NCBI GenBank assembly: GCA_031550525.1
Contig: JAVBON010000041.1
Coordinates: 1-20,330 of the forward strand
DNA from: WRHT01 sp031550525
Lineage (GTDB): Bacteria > Desulfobacterota > Desulfovibrionia > Desulfovibrionales > Desulfovibrionaceae
DNA: 20,330 bases
Direction of reading: 5' to 3'
The first letter of the stretch is position 1. The number at the start of each line of letters is the position of its first letter. The notes beneath the pieces were generated by a model, which saw only the letters and a program-made list of their open reading frames with translations, was not told the origin of the DNA and did no database searches. Below are positions 1 through 9,025 of the stretch, in pieces. Position numbers and translations under genes: made by a program.

Positions 1-3000
1 TCGAGCTTGGTTATCTGATCCGCCACTTCAAACTTTATGTCCTGCCCTGCGGAGACGTTGATATCCTTGTAAGAGTCGAGGTTGGAGCCGCGCACCGTTA
101 CATCGCCGTCGCGGGCGTTTATGTTGATGTTGCCGCCCGCAGCCACGTTGGAGGCGATGGCCGCGCTTTCAACGGCGTCCTTTTTCAAATAGGTGTAGTT
201 TACGCCCGCGAAAGTGGAGATTGTTTCCTCCGTGGCCTTGGTGGTGTCACTGTAACCGGCGTGGCTGGTGCGGACTTTCTCCTCATGCCGTGCCTCGCCT
301 GCGGCTATGGTGACATCTCCGCCAGCGTTCAGATTGACGTCGCCCTTGGCGTACAGGCCGGAGGCCTTCATGCCTATGTCGCTACCGGCGTTAACGGTGA
401 TGTTGCCGCCAGAAACCAGGTTGCTGCCCACGTCCACGGTGGTGGCGCTTTCGGTTTTTTTGGTTCCGGCCACGAACATCGGGTTGCTCAAATCGATGCC
501 GTATTCTTCGGCTTTGGTTAGCTTATGCGCCTTATCCTGCGCCGCGCCGATTGTGATGTCGTTTCCGGCGGTCAGGTCTATGCCGTTGTTGGCGGCGATG
601 GTGCTGCCTTTAATGCCTATGTTATTGCCCGCCGATATGGAGACTTCGTTGCCGGCGAGGGTGGAACCCACGTTGGTAACGGTAACGGCGCGCTCGCTCT
701 GCTTGCCCTTGTACTGCTCGGCCATGGGGTTGGAGATGGAGCGCCGGGTTTTGTCATAGGTGGTAACGCCCACTTCCTCGGCGGCGGTGACATTTACGTT
801 ATTGCCCGCCGACAGGGAGAGCTTGCCGGATGCCGAGACATCGGCCCCAACCAGGTTGATGTCCTGCCGGGCGGCGAGGTCCATTTTATCGCCGCTTTTA
901 AGGCTGGAAGCCACCGCCTTGGACTGGCTGCTGGTATTGACCGTGATCTGGTCATTGTAATTGATGGAGGTACGCGCGTTTGCCGTGGGCGACTGGAAGC
1001 GCTCCGCGTTGTATGCCTCTTTCTTATTGTTGGCCTGAAAACTGTCGTATACCGAATTGGCTATATCCTTGGTGCCTTGCGTAAGGCTTTGCCGCGCGTC
1101 CAGCCTGAGGCCGTACTGCATGTCTTTTACGTACTTTTCCGTGTACGTTGTGTCAAACCCGCTCATGACGTTGATATTGTCGCCATCCAACCGCATTGCC
1201 CCGCCAGACTGGAGATTGCTGCCCAGAATATTGATATTGTCATTGGCCGTGACGTTAAGTGCGCCACCGGCGCTAACGCCGCTGCCCACGTTCCAAGTAA
1301 GGCTGTTTTCTTCTTTGGTGGTTTTGGAGCGGTACCCGGCGGTCGCGGTGAATGAGTCGTAAATGCCTATGGTATCTTTGGAACTGGATACTTGTATGCC
1401 AACAGCCTTGGTCTTTTTGCTGGAACTCGAAAAGTCGCTGCTGGTATCGGCCAGAATGTTCACGTCGCGCCCGGCGGCCAGGTTGACGTCGCCAGCCGCG
1501 TTAAGGCGCGAGCCTATGCCGGTTATGTCGTTACTGGCCGCGATGTTGATATTGCCGCCGGCGCTCAGTTCCGAACCCACACTTGTGGTGGTGGCCCGGT
1601 TATTTTTGGTTTTTTCGGAGCGGTAAACGTCAAGGCTGCCGCCGCCGGTGAACACGCCAAAGCCGCTCTTGGACTTTTTACTGTCTTTGAAAGAACTGTC
1701 CTGCGCCGCCGCAATGAGCACATCGCCTCCCGCGCTCAGATTAATATCCTCGCGGGCCAGCATGTCGCTGCCTGAAAGCTTGATGCTCTTGCCAGACTGG
1801 ATGTTTACATTGTCTCCGGCCAGGAGGCTGCCCACATTGGTGGTGCTGCCGCTTTCGTTGCGCTTGCTGGAAGACGACAACATGCTCTTGCTGCTGTTTT
1901 TGTTATAATTGTAGGTATCTTCGGTTACCGTGGCCACAAGCACTTCACCGCCGGCGGTTATGTTCAGGTTGCCGCTACCCTGTCCGGCAGTGCCGGCCAT
2001 AAGGTTGCTGCCGCCCACGGTGAGCGCGTTACCGGCGTTGATGGCAAGATTGCCGCCGCTTGTAATGCCCGACCCCACGGCTGTGGTGGAATCTTTTTTG
2101 ACCGTCTTCTCGCTTTTTGAACCGAAAGTGCCGCCATTCTTCTTGTCATGGAGGTAAATGTGCGATTCTTCCCGCGCGGCCATAACGGTTATGTCATTGC
2201 CGGCACTCAGCGCGGCGCTGCCCTTGGCGTTAACGTTGCTGCCGACAACCGCGATATTGTCGCCCGCCGTGACGGAAAGGTTGCCAACATTAACGGAACT
2301 GCCAATCTGCGAGGTGTGCGAGAAGTTACTGTTCTTGCCTCCACCGGCCTGCGTCACGGACTGGCTGGCTATGACCACGTTTTCCGCCGCATCGAAGCTG
2401 GCCGTTCCGCCAGCCTTTACATCGGCTCCGGCAAGGGTGATGTTGTTGCCTGCCAGCACGTTAAGATTGCCGGTGGCGTTGACGGAGGCCACCTGATGCA
2501 CCGTGGGCCTGTTGCCGTAAGAACCGCTTTTTTGCTGGTCGACCACGGTTTCAAAGCTCACATCCTTGCCTGCGGCCAGGGTGATGTCGCCGCCGCCGAG
2601 GCTGCCGCTCTGGTTGCGGATACTGCCGTCGGCGTTGACTATAAGGGTATTGGAGGCATTAATGCTGCCGCCCTTGTTGAGTACGTCGTTGGAGGCCGCA
2701 AGCACCACGTTTTTGCCGCTGATGCCGCCCTGGTTGGTGAGATCGGCACTGGCTATACTTACGTCAGTACCGTTTATATTCGAGCCGCGCACGGCAAGTT
2801 CGGCTTTGGTGGCGTCGCAGAGGTAAAGGCGGGGCACCAGTACGATTTGCCCGTTGTACTCCTGTTCTTCCAGCCAGATAATATCTTTGGTGAGACCGGC
2901 AATCTGTTCGGGCGTGAGGGATACCCCCACGGCGAGGCTGAGGCCGGATTGTTCGACGGCGGCGTTATCCATAAGGCGGAGCATGGTGTCCGCATCGCTG

Positions 3001-5750
3001 GTTATGCCGTCGAAGAGGTAGCGTTGGCCGGACTGGGCCAGAATCTGGTCGCGCACCAGGCGGGTTTCAAAAAAGGCGTCGCCCAACAGGCGGTTCTGTT
3101 CCTGAGCGAGATTATAGCCAATCTTGTTGAGGAAGTATTCCGAGCCGTAAAAAGTGCCCATACTGGTCAGCTTGGGGTTGGTCTCTATCAGGTACTTGTG
3201 GCCCGGAGCGGTGCTTGGCTGGAAAAGACCGCCTAAATTGATTTGCGGCATCCACTGGCTGTTGTTCTGCCAGCCGCCAGTTGCCGGAAAGCCGCTAAAG
3301 CCTGGTATGCCCGCACTGGCGCCGGAATATTGCTCCCCACTTTTAACCACGGAGTTGTCAAATTGCACGGAGGCGTCAATATTAACGCTGCCGCCCGCAG
3401 AAATAACCGCCGGTATGGAAGATAAAAGTTCGGCGTAATTGTAGTACAGCTTGTCTATGGCCGCTATTTTACGCGTACCGCTGGAGCCGGTGCTCAAAAA
3501 AGCGCGCTCTATGTTTGTGTAACGCGAAAGTTCCAACCCCCTGTTGCTGAAATTGTCAGCAGTTATGTTGACATCGCCGCCAGCTGAAATGGTGCTGTAA
3601 TTGTTGGTGAGGGCGCTTACATCAAAAGTGATGTTGCGCCCGGCCATGAACCTTGCCGGCGAAGCTGGGGTAAGCAGCTCGTCGTAAGAATACTCTTTCC
3701 ATTCCTGCAGGCCCTCATGGTCGCCCGCCAATTGGGCGGGTATGCCGTAAAGAGCGTATTGCTGCTTGACGTATGCGGCTACAGCGTCTGGAGATTTAAG
3801 CAGGTAGTAGCGCCAGGCCATGTAGTTTTTTTTGCCGTCCGCGCCATATGCGTAGTATGGAATTTCAGGATTATCATAGATAGCATAGGGGAGCTGCAAA
3901 TTGAATAGAGGCGTCCAGGAGCCATCATCCGGATTTTTTATTTGTATGATTGGCTCATCACGAGAGTCGTAGGAAATTTTAAACTCGGTATCTCCGCCAA
4001 AATCAGCGATGCGATAACGGTTGTTGTCATCGTCATAATCCAGGCTATCTCTGTCACCGACCCAGCCGACGATTTTATAGTCGTAGCCGTCATTCACGCG
4101 GCGAGTGGCCGGAGCCCCGCCATCGTTAAACATGGTATCGGCATAGACGCCGATGCTCCCATCGAGGCTTTCAATGCTGGAGGCCTGGTTGTGCAGCATG
4201 CTCATGCGGCTGCCGGGCGTAAGACCGCCGAAATGGATATCGCCCCCGGCCAGAATATCCGCGCCGTTCAGGTTGCTCAGTTTGTTGTTAATATTGAAGC
4301 TAAGCTTGTTTCCGGCATAAATAAGGCCACTGTTGGCAAGGTTTGCCGATGTGAAAGAAGCGCTATCCGAAGCCAGCACCGAGCCGTCGCTTGCGACGGT
4401 GATATTGTTGTCGGCCTGAATATTCAAAGTGCCGCTTTCAAGGTTGCCGCCGCCGTCAACCGTTACTTCGCCAGCCTGTATTTGGAGGCTGTTCTTGCTG
4501 GCCAGCAGACTGTCATTACCCACGGCGATTTTTCCTGAACTTTTAAGCTCAAGACTATCGCCAGTTGCCACGCTTCCTTTATTGAAAGCAAGGTTTTGGG
4601 CCTGCAAGCTTACGCTATCGCCCTGCACCTTGGCGCCGCTCCTGATTTCAAGCGTAGCGGCCTTAACCGTAACGTTTTTAGCGCCTACTTCAGCATCATT
4701 GGCCGCTGTAAAGTTATCTTTGACCTGAATCTCAAGTTTGTTTCCCGCCACCAGGGCGGCGTAATTCAGAGCTATATTTTTGGCGCTGGCTGTTAAATTT
4801 TTATCCGCTATGGCGGCTTCGGCAACGGCTATGTCGTTTTTTGAAGCCAAGGTCATGGAACCGCCAGCTTTAGCGGCTCGCAGGGCCAGGCGACCATCGG
4901 CGGTGATTTCCATATCATTAACCGACTGCACAACGCCCTGCAGGTTCACGCCCACGCCTTTTTCATTGGAAGTGAGGGTAATGCGCCCGGCGTACATACC
5001 GCCTAGAGATGATGAATCTATGGCGATCATCGGCTTTGCAGAGTTATCGTCGGCCAAGGGTGTAGCAATGCCCGTGGCGGGATCATAGCTGTTTTGCCCT
5101 GTGATGATATTCAGTTCATTGGCGTAGATATTGGCGTTAATCTCGGCCGCGCGGGAAACTATGTCAAAGGCGGTAAGGTTGCCCGCGTTAATGCCGTCGC
5201 CCTCAATGCGCACGTCGCCTTGGCGCACGTTAAATGAACGCAGTGCTCCGGCCGGCTCAAACTCCGGCTTGCCGGTGGTTACGGTGGCCCGGCCCGTATT
5301 GATGAATCCGCCGCCGTTTATGGTGATGCCGTTGGGGTTGGCGAGGATGACGTCGGCCCGCTGCCCGTTTACCTCAATGTAGCCTTGAATATGCGAGCGG
5401 TTGGAGCTTGTTACTTCGTTCAAGATAGTTTTGGCTGAGCCTGAAGCGGCAAGGTTGCCGTTGCCCAGCACAATTCCCCCAAGTTGCGACTGCGCGTCTT
5501 TGGCCGAGTTGTTAAGAATAGCGCCTTGTTTCTGCACGTTGAAGTCTGAATATTGGTTGTGTGAAAGGCCGGATGCGTTGGGCGCGGTAATATTTACTAC
5601 CGGCGCCCCGTTGGCCGCGGTGTCCATGCCTGGGCGTTTGCCCGCAGCGGCGGCCGCATCCGGCACGATGCCGCCTTGAGCCATGGCGGCCGGTGGAAGT
5701 ACTAGTAAGTTTATAAGAACATAAACGAGAAAGTTCCTTACAGTTGCCAT
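1..5750 (-). CDS. TpsA: giant filamentous-haemagglutinin/CdiA-type exoprotein (3' end outside window)
   Basis: The minus frame from ATG 5750 is open to the left edge: 1916 codons are visible and the C-terminus is missing. A GGGAGG ribosome site lies just upstream of the ATG. Residues 1-25 are a Sec signal peptide ending PPAAMAQ. A TPS secretion domain follows, with the family motif NPNGI at residues 138-142, which guides export through the TpsB partner encoded directly upstream. Residues about 300-540 are beta-helix haemagglutinin repeats. Residues about 541-690 are a non-repetitive Tyr/Asp-rich segment. Residues about 850-975 form the conserved block RLGDxFxExRLVRxQ / VPRLYL (here LLGDAFFETRLVRDQ), known from FHA and CdiA proteins. 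After it come about nine modules of roughly 75-85 residues with a VGSxLxAGxNxxI / GSxLxAxxDIxLxAGxDVxI pattern. The predicted product is a secreted surface fibre acting as adhesin or contact-dependent effector. The toxin or adhesin tip cannot be seen. The frame is the same at both ends, so no frameshift is apparent. Confidence 0.95.
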   Translation of the reverse strand, partial: MATVRNFLVYVLINLLVLPPAAMAQGGIVPDAAAAAGKRPGMDTAANGAPVVNITAPNASGLSHNQYSDFNVQKQGAILNNSAKDAQSQLGGIVLGNGNLAASGSAKTILNEVTSSNRSHIQGYIEVNGQRADVILANPNGITINGGGFINTGRATVTTGKPEFEPAGALRSFNVRQGDVRIEGDGINAGNLTAFDIVSRAAEINANIYANELNIITGQNSYDPATGIATPLADDNSAKPMIAIDSSSLGGMYAGRITLTSNEKGVGVNLQGVVQSVNDMEITADGRLALRAAKAGGSMTLASKNDIAVAEAAIADKNLTASAKNIALNYAALVAGNKLEIQVKDNFTAANDAEVGAKNVTVKAATLEIRSGAKVQGDSVSLQAQNLAFNKGSVATGDSLELKSSGKIAVGNDSLLASKNSLQIQAGEVTVDGGGNLESGTLNIQADNNITVASDGSVLASDSASFTSANLANSGLIYAGNKLSFNINNKLSNLNGADILAGGDIHFGGLTPGSRMSMLHNQASSIESLDGSIGVYADTMFNDGGAPATRRVNDGYDYKIVGWVGDRDSLDYDDDNNRYRIADFGGDTEFKISYDSRDEPIIQIKNPDDGSWTPLFNLQLPYAIYDNPEIPYYAYGADGKKNYMAWRYYLLKSPDAVAAYVKQQYALYGIPAQLAGDHEGLQEWKEYSYDELLTPASPARFMAGRNITFDVSALTNNYSTISAGGDVNITADNFSNRGLELSRYTNIERAFLSTGSSGTRKIAAIDKLYYNYAELLSSIPAVISAGGSVNIDASVQFDNSVVKSGEQYSGASAGIPGFSGFPATGGWQNNSQWMPQINLGGLFQPSTAPGHKYLIETNPKLTSMGTFYGSEYFLNKIGYNLAQEQNRLLGDAFFETRLVRDQILAQSGQRYLFDGITSDADTMLRLMDNAAVEQSGLSLAVGVSLTPEQIAGLTKDIIWLEEQEYNGQIVLVPRLYLCDATKAELAVRGSNINGTDVSIASADLTNQGGISGKNVVLAASNDVLNKGGSINASNTLIVNADGSIRNQSGSLGGGDITLAAGKDVSFETVVDQQKSGSYGNRPTVHQVASVNATGNLNVLAGNNITLAGADVKAGGTASFDAAENVVIASQSVTQAGGGKNSNFSHTSQIGSSVNVGNLSVTAGDNIAVVGSNVNAKGSAALSAGNDITVMAAREESHIYLHDKKNGGTFGSKSEKTVKKDSTTAVGSGITSGGNLAINAGNALTVGGSNLMAGTAGQGSGNLNITAGGEVLVATVTEDTYNYNKNSSKSMLSSSSKRNESGSTTNVGSLLAGDNVNIQSGKSIKLSGSDMLAREDINLSAGGDVLIAAAQDSSFKDSKKSKSGFGVFTGGGSLDVYRSEKTKNNRATTTSVGSELSAGGNINIAASNDITGIGSRLNAAGDVNLAAGRDVNILADTSSDFSSSSKKTKAVGIQVSSSKDTIGIYDSFTATAGYRSKTTKEENSLTWNVGSGVSAGGALNVTANDNINILGSNLQSGGAMRLDGDNINVMSGFDTTYTEKYVKDMQYGLRLDARQSLTQGTKDIANSVYDSFQANNKKEAYNAERFQSPTANARTSINYNDQITVNTSSQSKAVASSLKSGDKMDLAARQDINLVGADVSASGKLSLSAGNNVNVTAAEEVGVTTYDKTRRSISNPMAEQYKGKQSERAVTVTNVGSTLAGNEVSISAGNNIGIKGSTIAANNGIDLTAGNDITIGAAQDKAHKLTKAEEYGIDLSNPMFVAGTKKTESATTVDVGSNLVSGGNITVNAGSDIGMKASGLYAKGDVNLNAGGDVTIAAGEARHEEKVRTSHAGYSDTTKATEETISTFAGVNYTYLKKDAVESAAIASNVAAGGNININARDGDVTVRGSNLDSYKDINVSAGQDIKFEVADQITKL

Positions 5751-5761
5751 ATTTTCCTCCC

Positions 5762-5778
5762 TGCGGCTGAGCGCCGCA
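5762..5778 (-). promoter_or_regulatory. Hairpin in the tpsB-tpsA intergenic gap, next to the tpsA ribosome site
   Basis: Arms TGCGGC and GCCGCA flank a 5-base loop. On the transcribed strand the stem ends about 2 bases before the GGGAGG Shine-Dalgarno of tpsA. The tpsB-tpsA gap is only 72 bp, so the genes are probably cotranscribed. Such a stem could mark an RNA processing site or modulate tpsA translation; this role is inferred from position only. Confidence 0.4.
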
Positions 5779-5822
5779 TCAAGCCTGAAATCTGTCGAAT
5801 ATCAAAATGCACCGTTAATTCT

Positions 5823-7598
5823 TTAAATACTGTAACTTACCAAGGCGTACACTTCGTCGGTGGGCTTGTTGATAAAGCCGGGCGCACGCAGCGCTTTTGA
5901 GTAAGTGAGGTCGAAGCTCAAATCTCCAAGGCTGCGCAAACCCACGGCCACTCCCTGCATGGCGCCGCGCTCGTAGGGGTCGCGCTTGTCTTTTTTTATG
6001 TAGCCGTAGTCATAGGCGGCATAGAGCTGCATACCGTAAAGAGTGCGGACTTTTTTCAGGCATTCGAACCAGGGCAAATTCCAGCCCAGTTCGTTACGCG
6101 CGTAAAAGCCGCTATCGCCGGTGATGCTTTCTTCATCAAAGCCGCGCACAGAGCTGCGCCCGCCAATGCTGATACGCTCGGCCCCATAGAGGGTCTGCGG
6201 AGAGAGCTGGCCGTGTGCCAGCGCGTTCAAGTAAAAACCCTGCTCTCCCAAGGTGATGGGCCGGTACCAGCTTAGGGTGGCGGAGTATTTGTCGAATTTG
6301 CTTTTGGGCGCTGATGGGCCGGATGAGAAGTCGTTGCCCGCGCCGAACCAGGGCATGCCTCTGGTATAGGCCAGCCGCAGGCTGGCCACCCCGCCGAGCA
6401 GGCGGCGGTTATGGCTAAGAGAGACATCCAGAGTGGTCAGGTTGTAGCTGCTGGATTCAAGATAAAAATTCTCGATATAGCTGTTGGTATCTCTAAGGTT
6501 CAAGCCGACAGACGCTGATGTTTTGCTGTGCGCGTCGCGGTGAATAACCCGTTCTAGCTGCACTGAACCAGCATTGGTCTCGCCGCTGCTTTCGTAGTTG
6601 CCTTGCTGGCCGAAAATCGTGGTATCGTATTTTGAACTGCTCGCATTTGCGTATATTGTCCAGTAGCCAATGGGGAAAGACACATAGGCCGAGAGGCTCT
6701 GGTTGTGCCCGATTTCTTCACCCGAATGAAACGAATTTTCCCAGAAGGGCACATCTTCAGTCCAATACACCGCGACCTGGTCGCCTAGACCTATGTAGTT
6801 ATCCTTTTCAAACGACAGCGAGTATTGGGTCTTGCCGGTGTTGCGCTGCCCAAGGTTGTCCAGCCTGACGTTGCCGCGATAGCTGCGTAATTCCGGCGTG
6901 TAAACCTTGACTGTGGTAGCGCCAAGCTCAGTGCCGGGCTCAAGTTCCATAGTCGCGTTGTTGGAGGGCAGGCGGTTAAGCTGATCCAGCCCCTGCTCAA
7001 TATCGCGCAGGCTCAGCGGCTTGCCCTCAAGAAAGGGGAATGCGGCCTTGCCCTGGTAGTACTTGTTTCGGTCGCCGTCATTGATGATGATCCGCTCGAC
7101 CTTGCCCTCCACCACCATAATCCGCAGCACGCCAGCTTCGCTCTGATTGGTGTCTACAAAAGCGCGGGAGGTTATATACCCTTTTTCGATGTAGGCGTTG
7201 GTGATGTCGCGCAGGAGGTTGTTAATGCCAGCCAAACTGAGGCACTGGTTTTCGTAAGGGCTGGTGATCTTCTTTATGGCCCTGTCACTAAGCAGGCTTA
7301 CGCCGGAAACGCGGACTTCTTTGACCTCAAGGCAAGGAGCGCCGTCTTTCTCTTCAAGGTGCGGAAACGTTTTCGGCTGGGCCGAAGAGGGCGGTTCCTC
7401 CGAGCGGCTCCTGAACTCCTCTTCCTGCTGTCTAAGGCGATCTTCCTGCTGCTGGCGTATTTGTTCCTGCTGGCGCTGAATTGTTTGCAGGTCGCCTGTT
7501 GTTACTGCCGCCAGAGATTGGGCGGACGGAAACACTGCTGTGAGAACAGCCGCTGTAATCCAAAAAAGACAAAGATTTTTTAAGAGTTTACTAATCAT
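5823..7598 (-). CDS. TpsB: FhaC/ShlB/CdiB-type outer-membrane transporter
   Basis: This is the two-partner secretion pore that exports the TpsA encoded 72 bp downstream. From ATG 7598 (GGAAG 9 bases upstream) it has 591 residues, normal for the family. An upstream TTG (7643) and ATG (7619) are in frame but lack a ribosome site and would precede the signal peptide. Residues 1-30 are a signal peptide ending AQSLA. Residues about 37-68 form a Gln/Glu/Arg-rich helix typical of FhaC/CdiB N-termini. The POTRA region (about 85-230) carries the paired cysteines (APCLEV, ENQCLS) and the segments ITNAYIEKGYITSRAF and DIEQGLDQLNRLPSN. The C-terminal beta-barrel carries the L6-loop motif VRGF (484-487) followed by GDSGFYARNEL. 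A paralogue lies at the right edge of the window. Confidence 0.95.
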   Translation of the reverse strand: MISKLLKNLCLFWITAAVLTAVFPSAQSLAAVTTGDLQTIQRQQEQIRQQQEDRLRQQEEEFRSRSEEPPSSAQPKTFPHLEEKDGAPCLEVKEVRVSGVSLLSDRAIKKITSPYENQCLSLAGINNLLRDITNAYIEKGYITSRAFVDTNQSEAGVLRIMVVEGKVERIIINDGDRNKYYQGKAAFPFLEGKPLSLRDIEQGLDQLNRLPSNNATMELEPGTELGATTVKVYTPELRSYRGNVRLDNLGQRNTGKTQYSLSFEKDNYIGLGDQVAVYWTEDVPFWENSFHSGEEIGHNQSLSAYVSFPIGYWTIYANASSSKYDTTIFGQQGNYESSGETNAGSVQLERVIHRDAHSKTSASVGLNLRDTNSYIENFYLESSSYNLTTLDVSLSHNRRLLGGVASLRLAYTRGMPWFGAGNDFSSGPSAPKSKFDKYSATLSWYRPITLGEQGFYLNALAHGQLSPQTLYGAERISIGGRSSVRGFDEESITGDSGFYARNELGWNLPWFECLKKVRTLYGMQLYAAYDYGYIKKDKRDPYERGAMQGVAVGLRSLGDLSFDLTYSKALRAPGFINKPTDEVYALVSYSI

Positions 7599-7701
7599 TT
7601 TGGTTTGCTTCCAAAACATGACTAGTTCAGTAGGTTGGTCCAATAACTTCAGAATAAAGTATGATTTTATCAGACAAAACCCAATTAAACTAGACTAGTC
7701 A

Positions 7702-7723
7702 AATTTCAACCAGTGTTGAAATT
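7702..7723. promoter_or_regulatory. Perfect 9-bp-arm palindrome upstream of tpsBA (candidate operator)
   Basis: Arms AATTTCAAC and GTTGAAATT are separated by CAGT. The centre is about 115 bp upstream of the tpsB ATG. A second palindrome, GACTAGTC, lies at 7693-7700. Without a T-run and surrounded by AT-rich promoter-like DNA, this looks more like a repressor or activator site than a terminator. The cognate regulator is unknown. Confidence 0.45.
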
Positions 7724-7937
7724 ACTGGCTTTTTTCAAATTAAGCATAAAAGCTAAACCTATATGTGATATCATAAAGCAATTATTGTACCACTATGCCA
7801 TGGCGTGAACACTTACTCCCCTACAGCTCTGCTAATTTTTAAATTGTAAATTCAATGTGATAAACAACACAAAAAATACTACCCCCATAGGCTGGAGGCG
7901 GTTTTGTTATTCCACTTACTTTTTCCACGGTAACAGC

Positions 7938-8046
7938 GTGGACTTTGGAGGACAATGCAGCCGCTGGGTTAGTATCAGTATCCGCCCTCTGCCAAGTAGA
8001 TAGGTAAAAAGCCCCCGCCGGGTGATTATGATTGCGGGCCTTTCTT
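7938..8046 (+). promoter_or_regulatory. Candidate leader of the EamA gene: mini-ORF plus terminator-like hairpin
   Basis: A GTG-started ORF of 21 codons (7938-8003) ends 5 bases before the hairpin, but has no good ribosome site. A GGAGG sits only 3 bases before an ATG at 7955 that opens a 5-codon ORF. The hairpin (8008-8043) pairs CCCGC (8014-8018) with GCGGG (8034-8038) and AAA with TTT, with a bulge; CTT follows. On the opposite strand the same stem is followed by TTTTT and would make a stronger terminator. The order short ORF, stem, then gene resembles an attenuator, but no run of regulatory codons is evident. Confidence 0.3.
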
Positions 8047-8116
8047 GACAGCGCACCGCTTCGGGCATACCTACCAGGCAAAGTTGGAAATGGGTTTAGC
8101 CCGAAAAGTGATAATT

Positions 8117-9025
8117 ATGACCTCTACAATAAAAGGCTCCATTTGCGGCGTTATGTCGGCCATAGCCTATGGCCTTAACCCGCTTGGGGCCCTTAACCTT
8201 TATGACACCGGCCTGAATGTCGATTCGGTGATTTTTTACCGTTACGGGCTGGCAGCGGTTATATTGGCCGGTATAATGCTGCTGCAAAAAAACTCCTTTA
8301 AAATCGGCCGGCGCGACCTCCTGCGCTGCGCATGCCTTGGCGTTGTTTTCAGCATGTCTTCAATTTCCTGCTTCGCCAGTTTTAATTATATGGATGCGGG
8401 CGTGGCCTGCACCATCCTTTTTATATATCCGGTCATGGTCGCCGTTATTATGGCTGTTTTTTTCAAAGAAAGAATAACGGTAATTGCCGTGCTGGCTATT
8501 GCGCTGGCCCTGGCGGGCATAAGCCTGTTGTATTACGGGGGCAACGGCACGGTTTTAAGCGGCATGGGCGTGCTGCTGGTTATGATTTCGGCCCTGACCT
8601 ATGCCGTATATATTGTGGTGGTAAATAAATCCGGCCTGCGCTTGCCGCCTGTAACGCTTACTTTTTTTGTCATGCTGTTCGGGGTGCTGGCCGTGGGTCT
8701 GCATTCATTGGTTAGCGAGGAGTATCATTTGCAACTGCTCACCAGCCTTCGGCAGTGGCAATGGCTGGCAATGCTGGCGGTTTTGCCCACGGTGCTTTCT
8801 CTGATTTTGATGGTAGTATCCATAAAGAACATAGGTTCCACACCAACCGCCATAATGGGCGCTCTTGAGCCGGTTACAGCCGTTGTAATCGGCGTGGCGG
8901 TATTCAGCGAAAGCCTCACCCTGCGCATCGCGGCAGGCATATTTCTTATACTGGCGGCGGTTTTTCTTATTATCATCGAAAAGCCGCTTCTGCACAGGTT
9001 ATGGCATAGGCGCAGGGTTTGGTAA
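8117..9025 (+). CDS. EamA/DMT-family inner-membrane exporter (10 TM)
   Basis: The 302-residue product is almost entirely hydrophobic, with about ten membrane helices in two homologous five-helix halves, as in EamA (DUF6/RhaT-like) drug/metabolite transporters. Characteristic stretches are the N-terminal GVMSAIAYGLNPLGALNLY and the second-half segment GALEPVTAVVIGVAVFSE, which matches the family pattern LEPvxaxllgxxxlgE. The C-terminus is basic (HRLWHRRRVW) and probably cytoplasmic. ATG 8117 is preferred because it gives the usual family N-terminus and length. A TTG at 8045 and an ATG at 8090 are in frame upstream, and none has a strong ribosome site. The substrate cannot be read from sequence; relatives export amino acids, purines or other metabolites. 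It stands alone, with a possible attenuator-like leader. Confidence 0.85.
   Translation: MTSTIKGSICGVMSAIAYGLNPLGALNLYDTGLNVDSVIFYRYGLAAVILAGIMLLQKNSFKIGRRDLLRCACLGVVFSMSSISCFASFNYMDAGVACTILFIYPVMVAVIMAVFFKERITVIAVLAIALALAGISLLYYGGNGTVLSGMGVLLVMISALTYAVYIVVVNKSGLRLPPVTLTFFVMLFGVLAVGLHSLVSEEYHLQLLTSLRQWQWLAMLAVLPTVLSLILMVVSIKNIGSTPTAIMGALEPVTAVVIGVAVFSESLTLRIAAGIFLILAAVFLIIIEKPLLHRLWHRRRVW

Larger units (their letters stand above)
7599..8116. other. Divergent intergenic region between tpsBA and the EamA gene
   Basis: This 518-bp gap is AT-rich on the tpsB side and GC-richer after about 7890. It must hold the promoters of both divergent units, though I could not assign a convincing -35/-10 pair to either. 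It contains the palindromes listed separately and a possible leader with a terminator-like hairpin before the EamA gene. No credible protein gene was found. Confidence 0.6.

Noticed and set aside
261..5679. Many plus-strand ORFs of 60-360 codons across this interval
   Set aside because: They are shadows of the minus-strand tpsA reading frame; the repetitive Gly/Ala/Val-coding DNA keeps other frames open. Their peptides show no domain.
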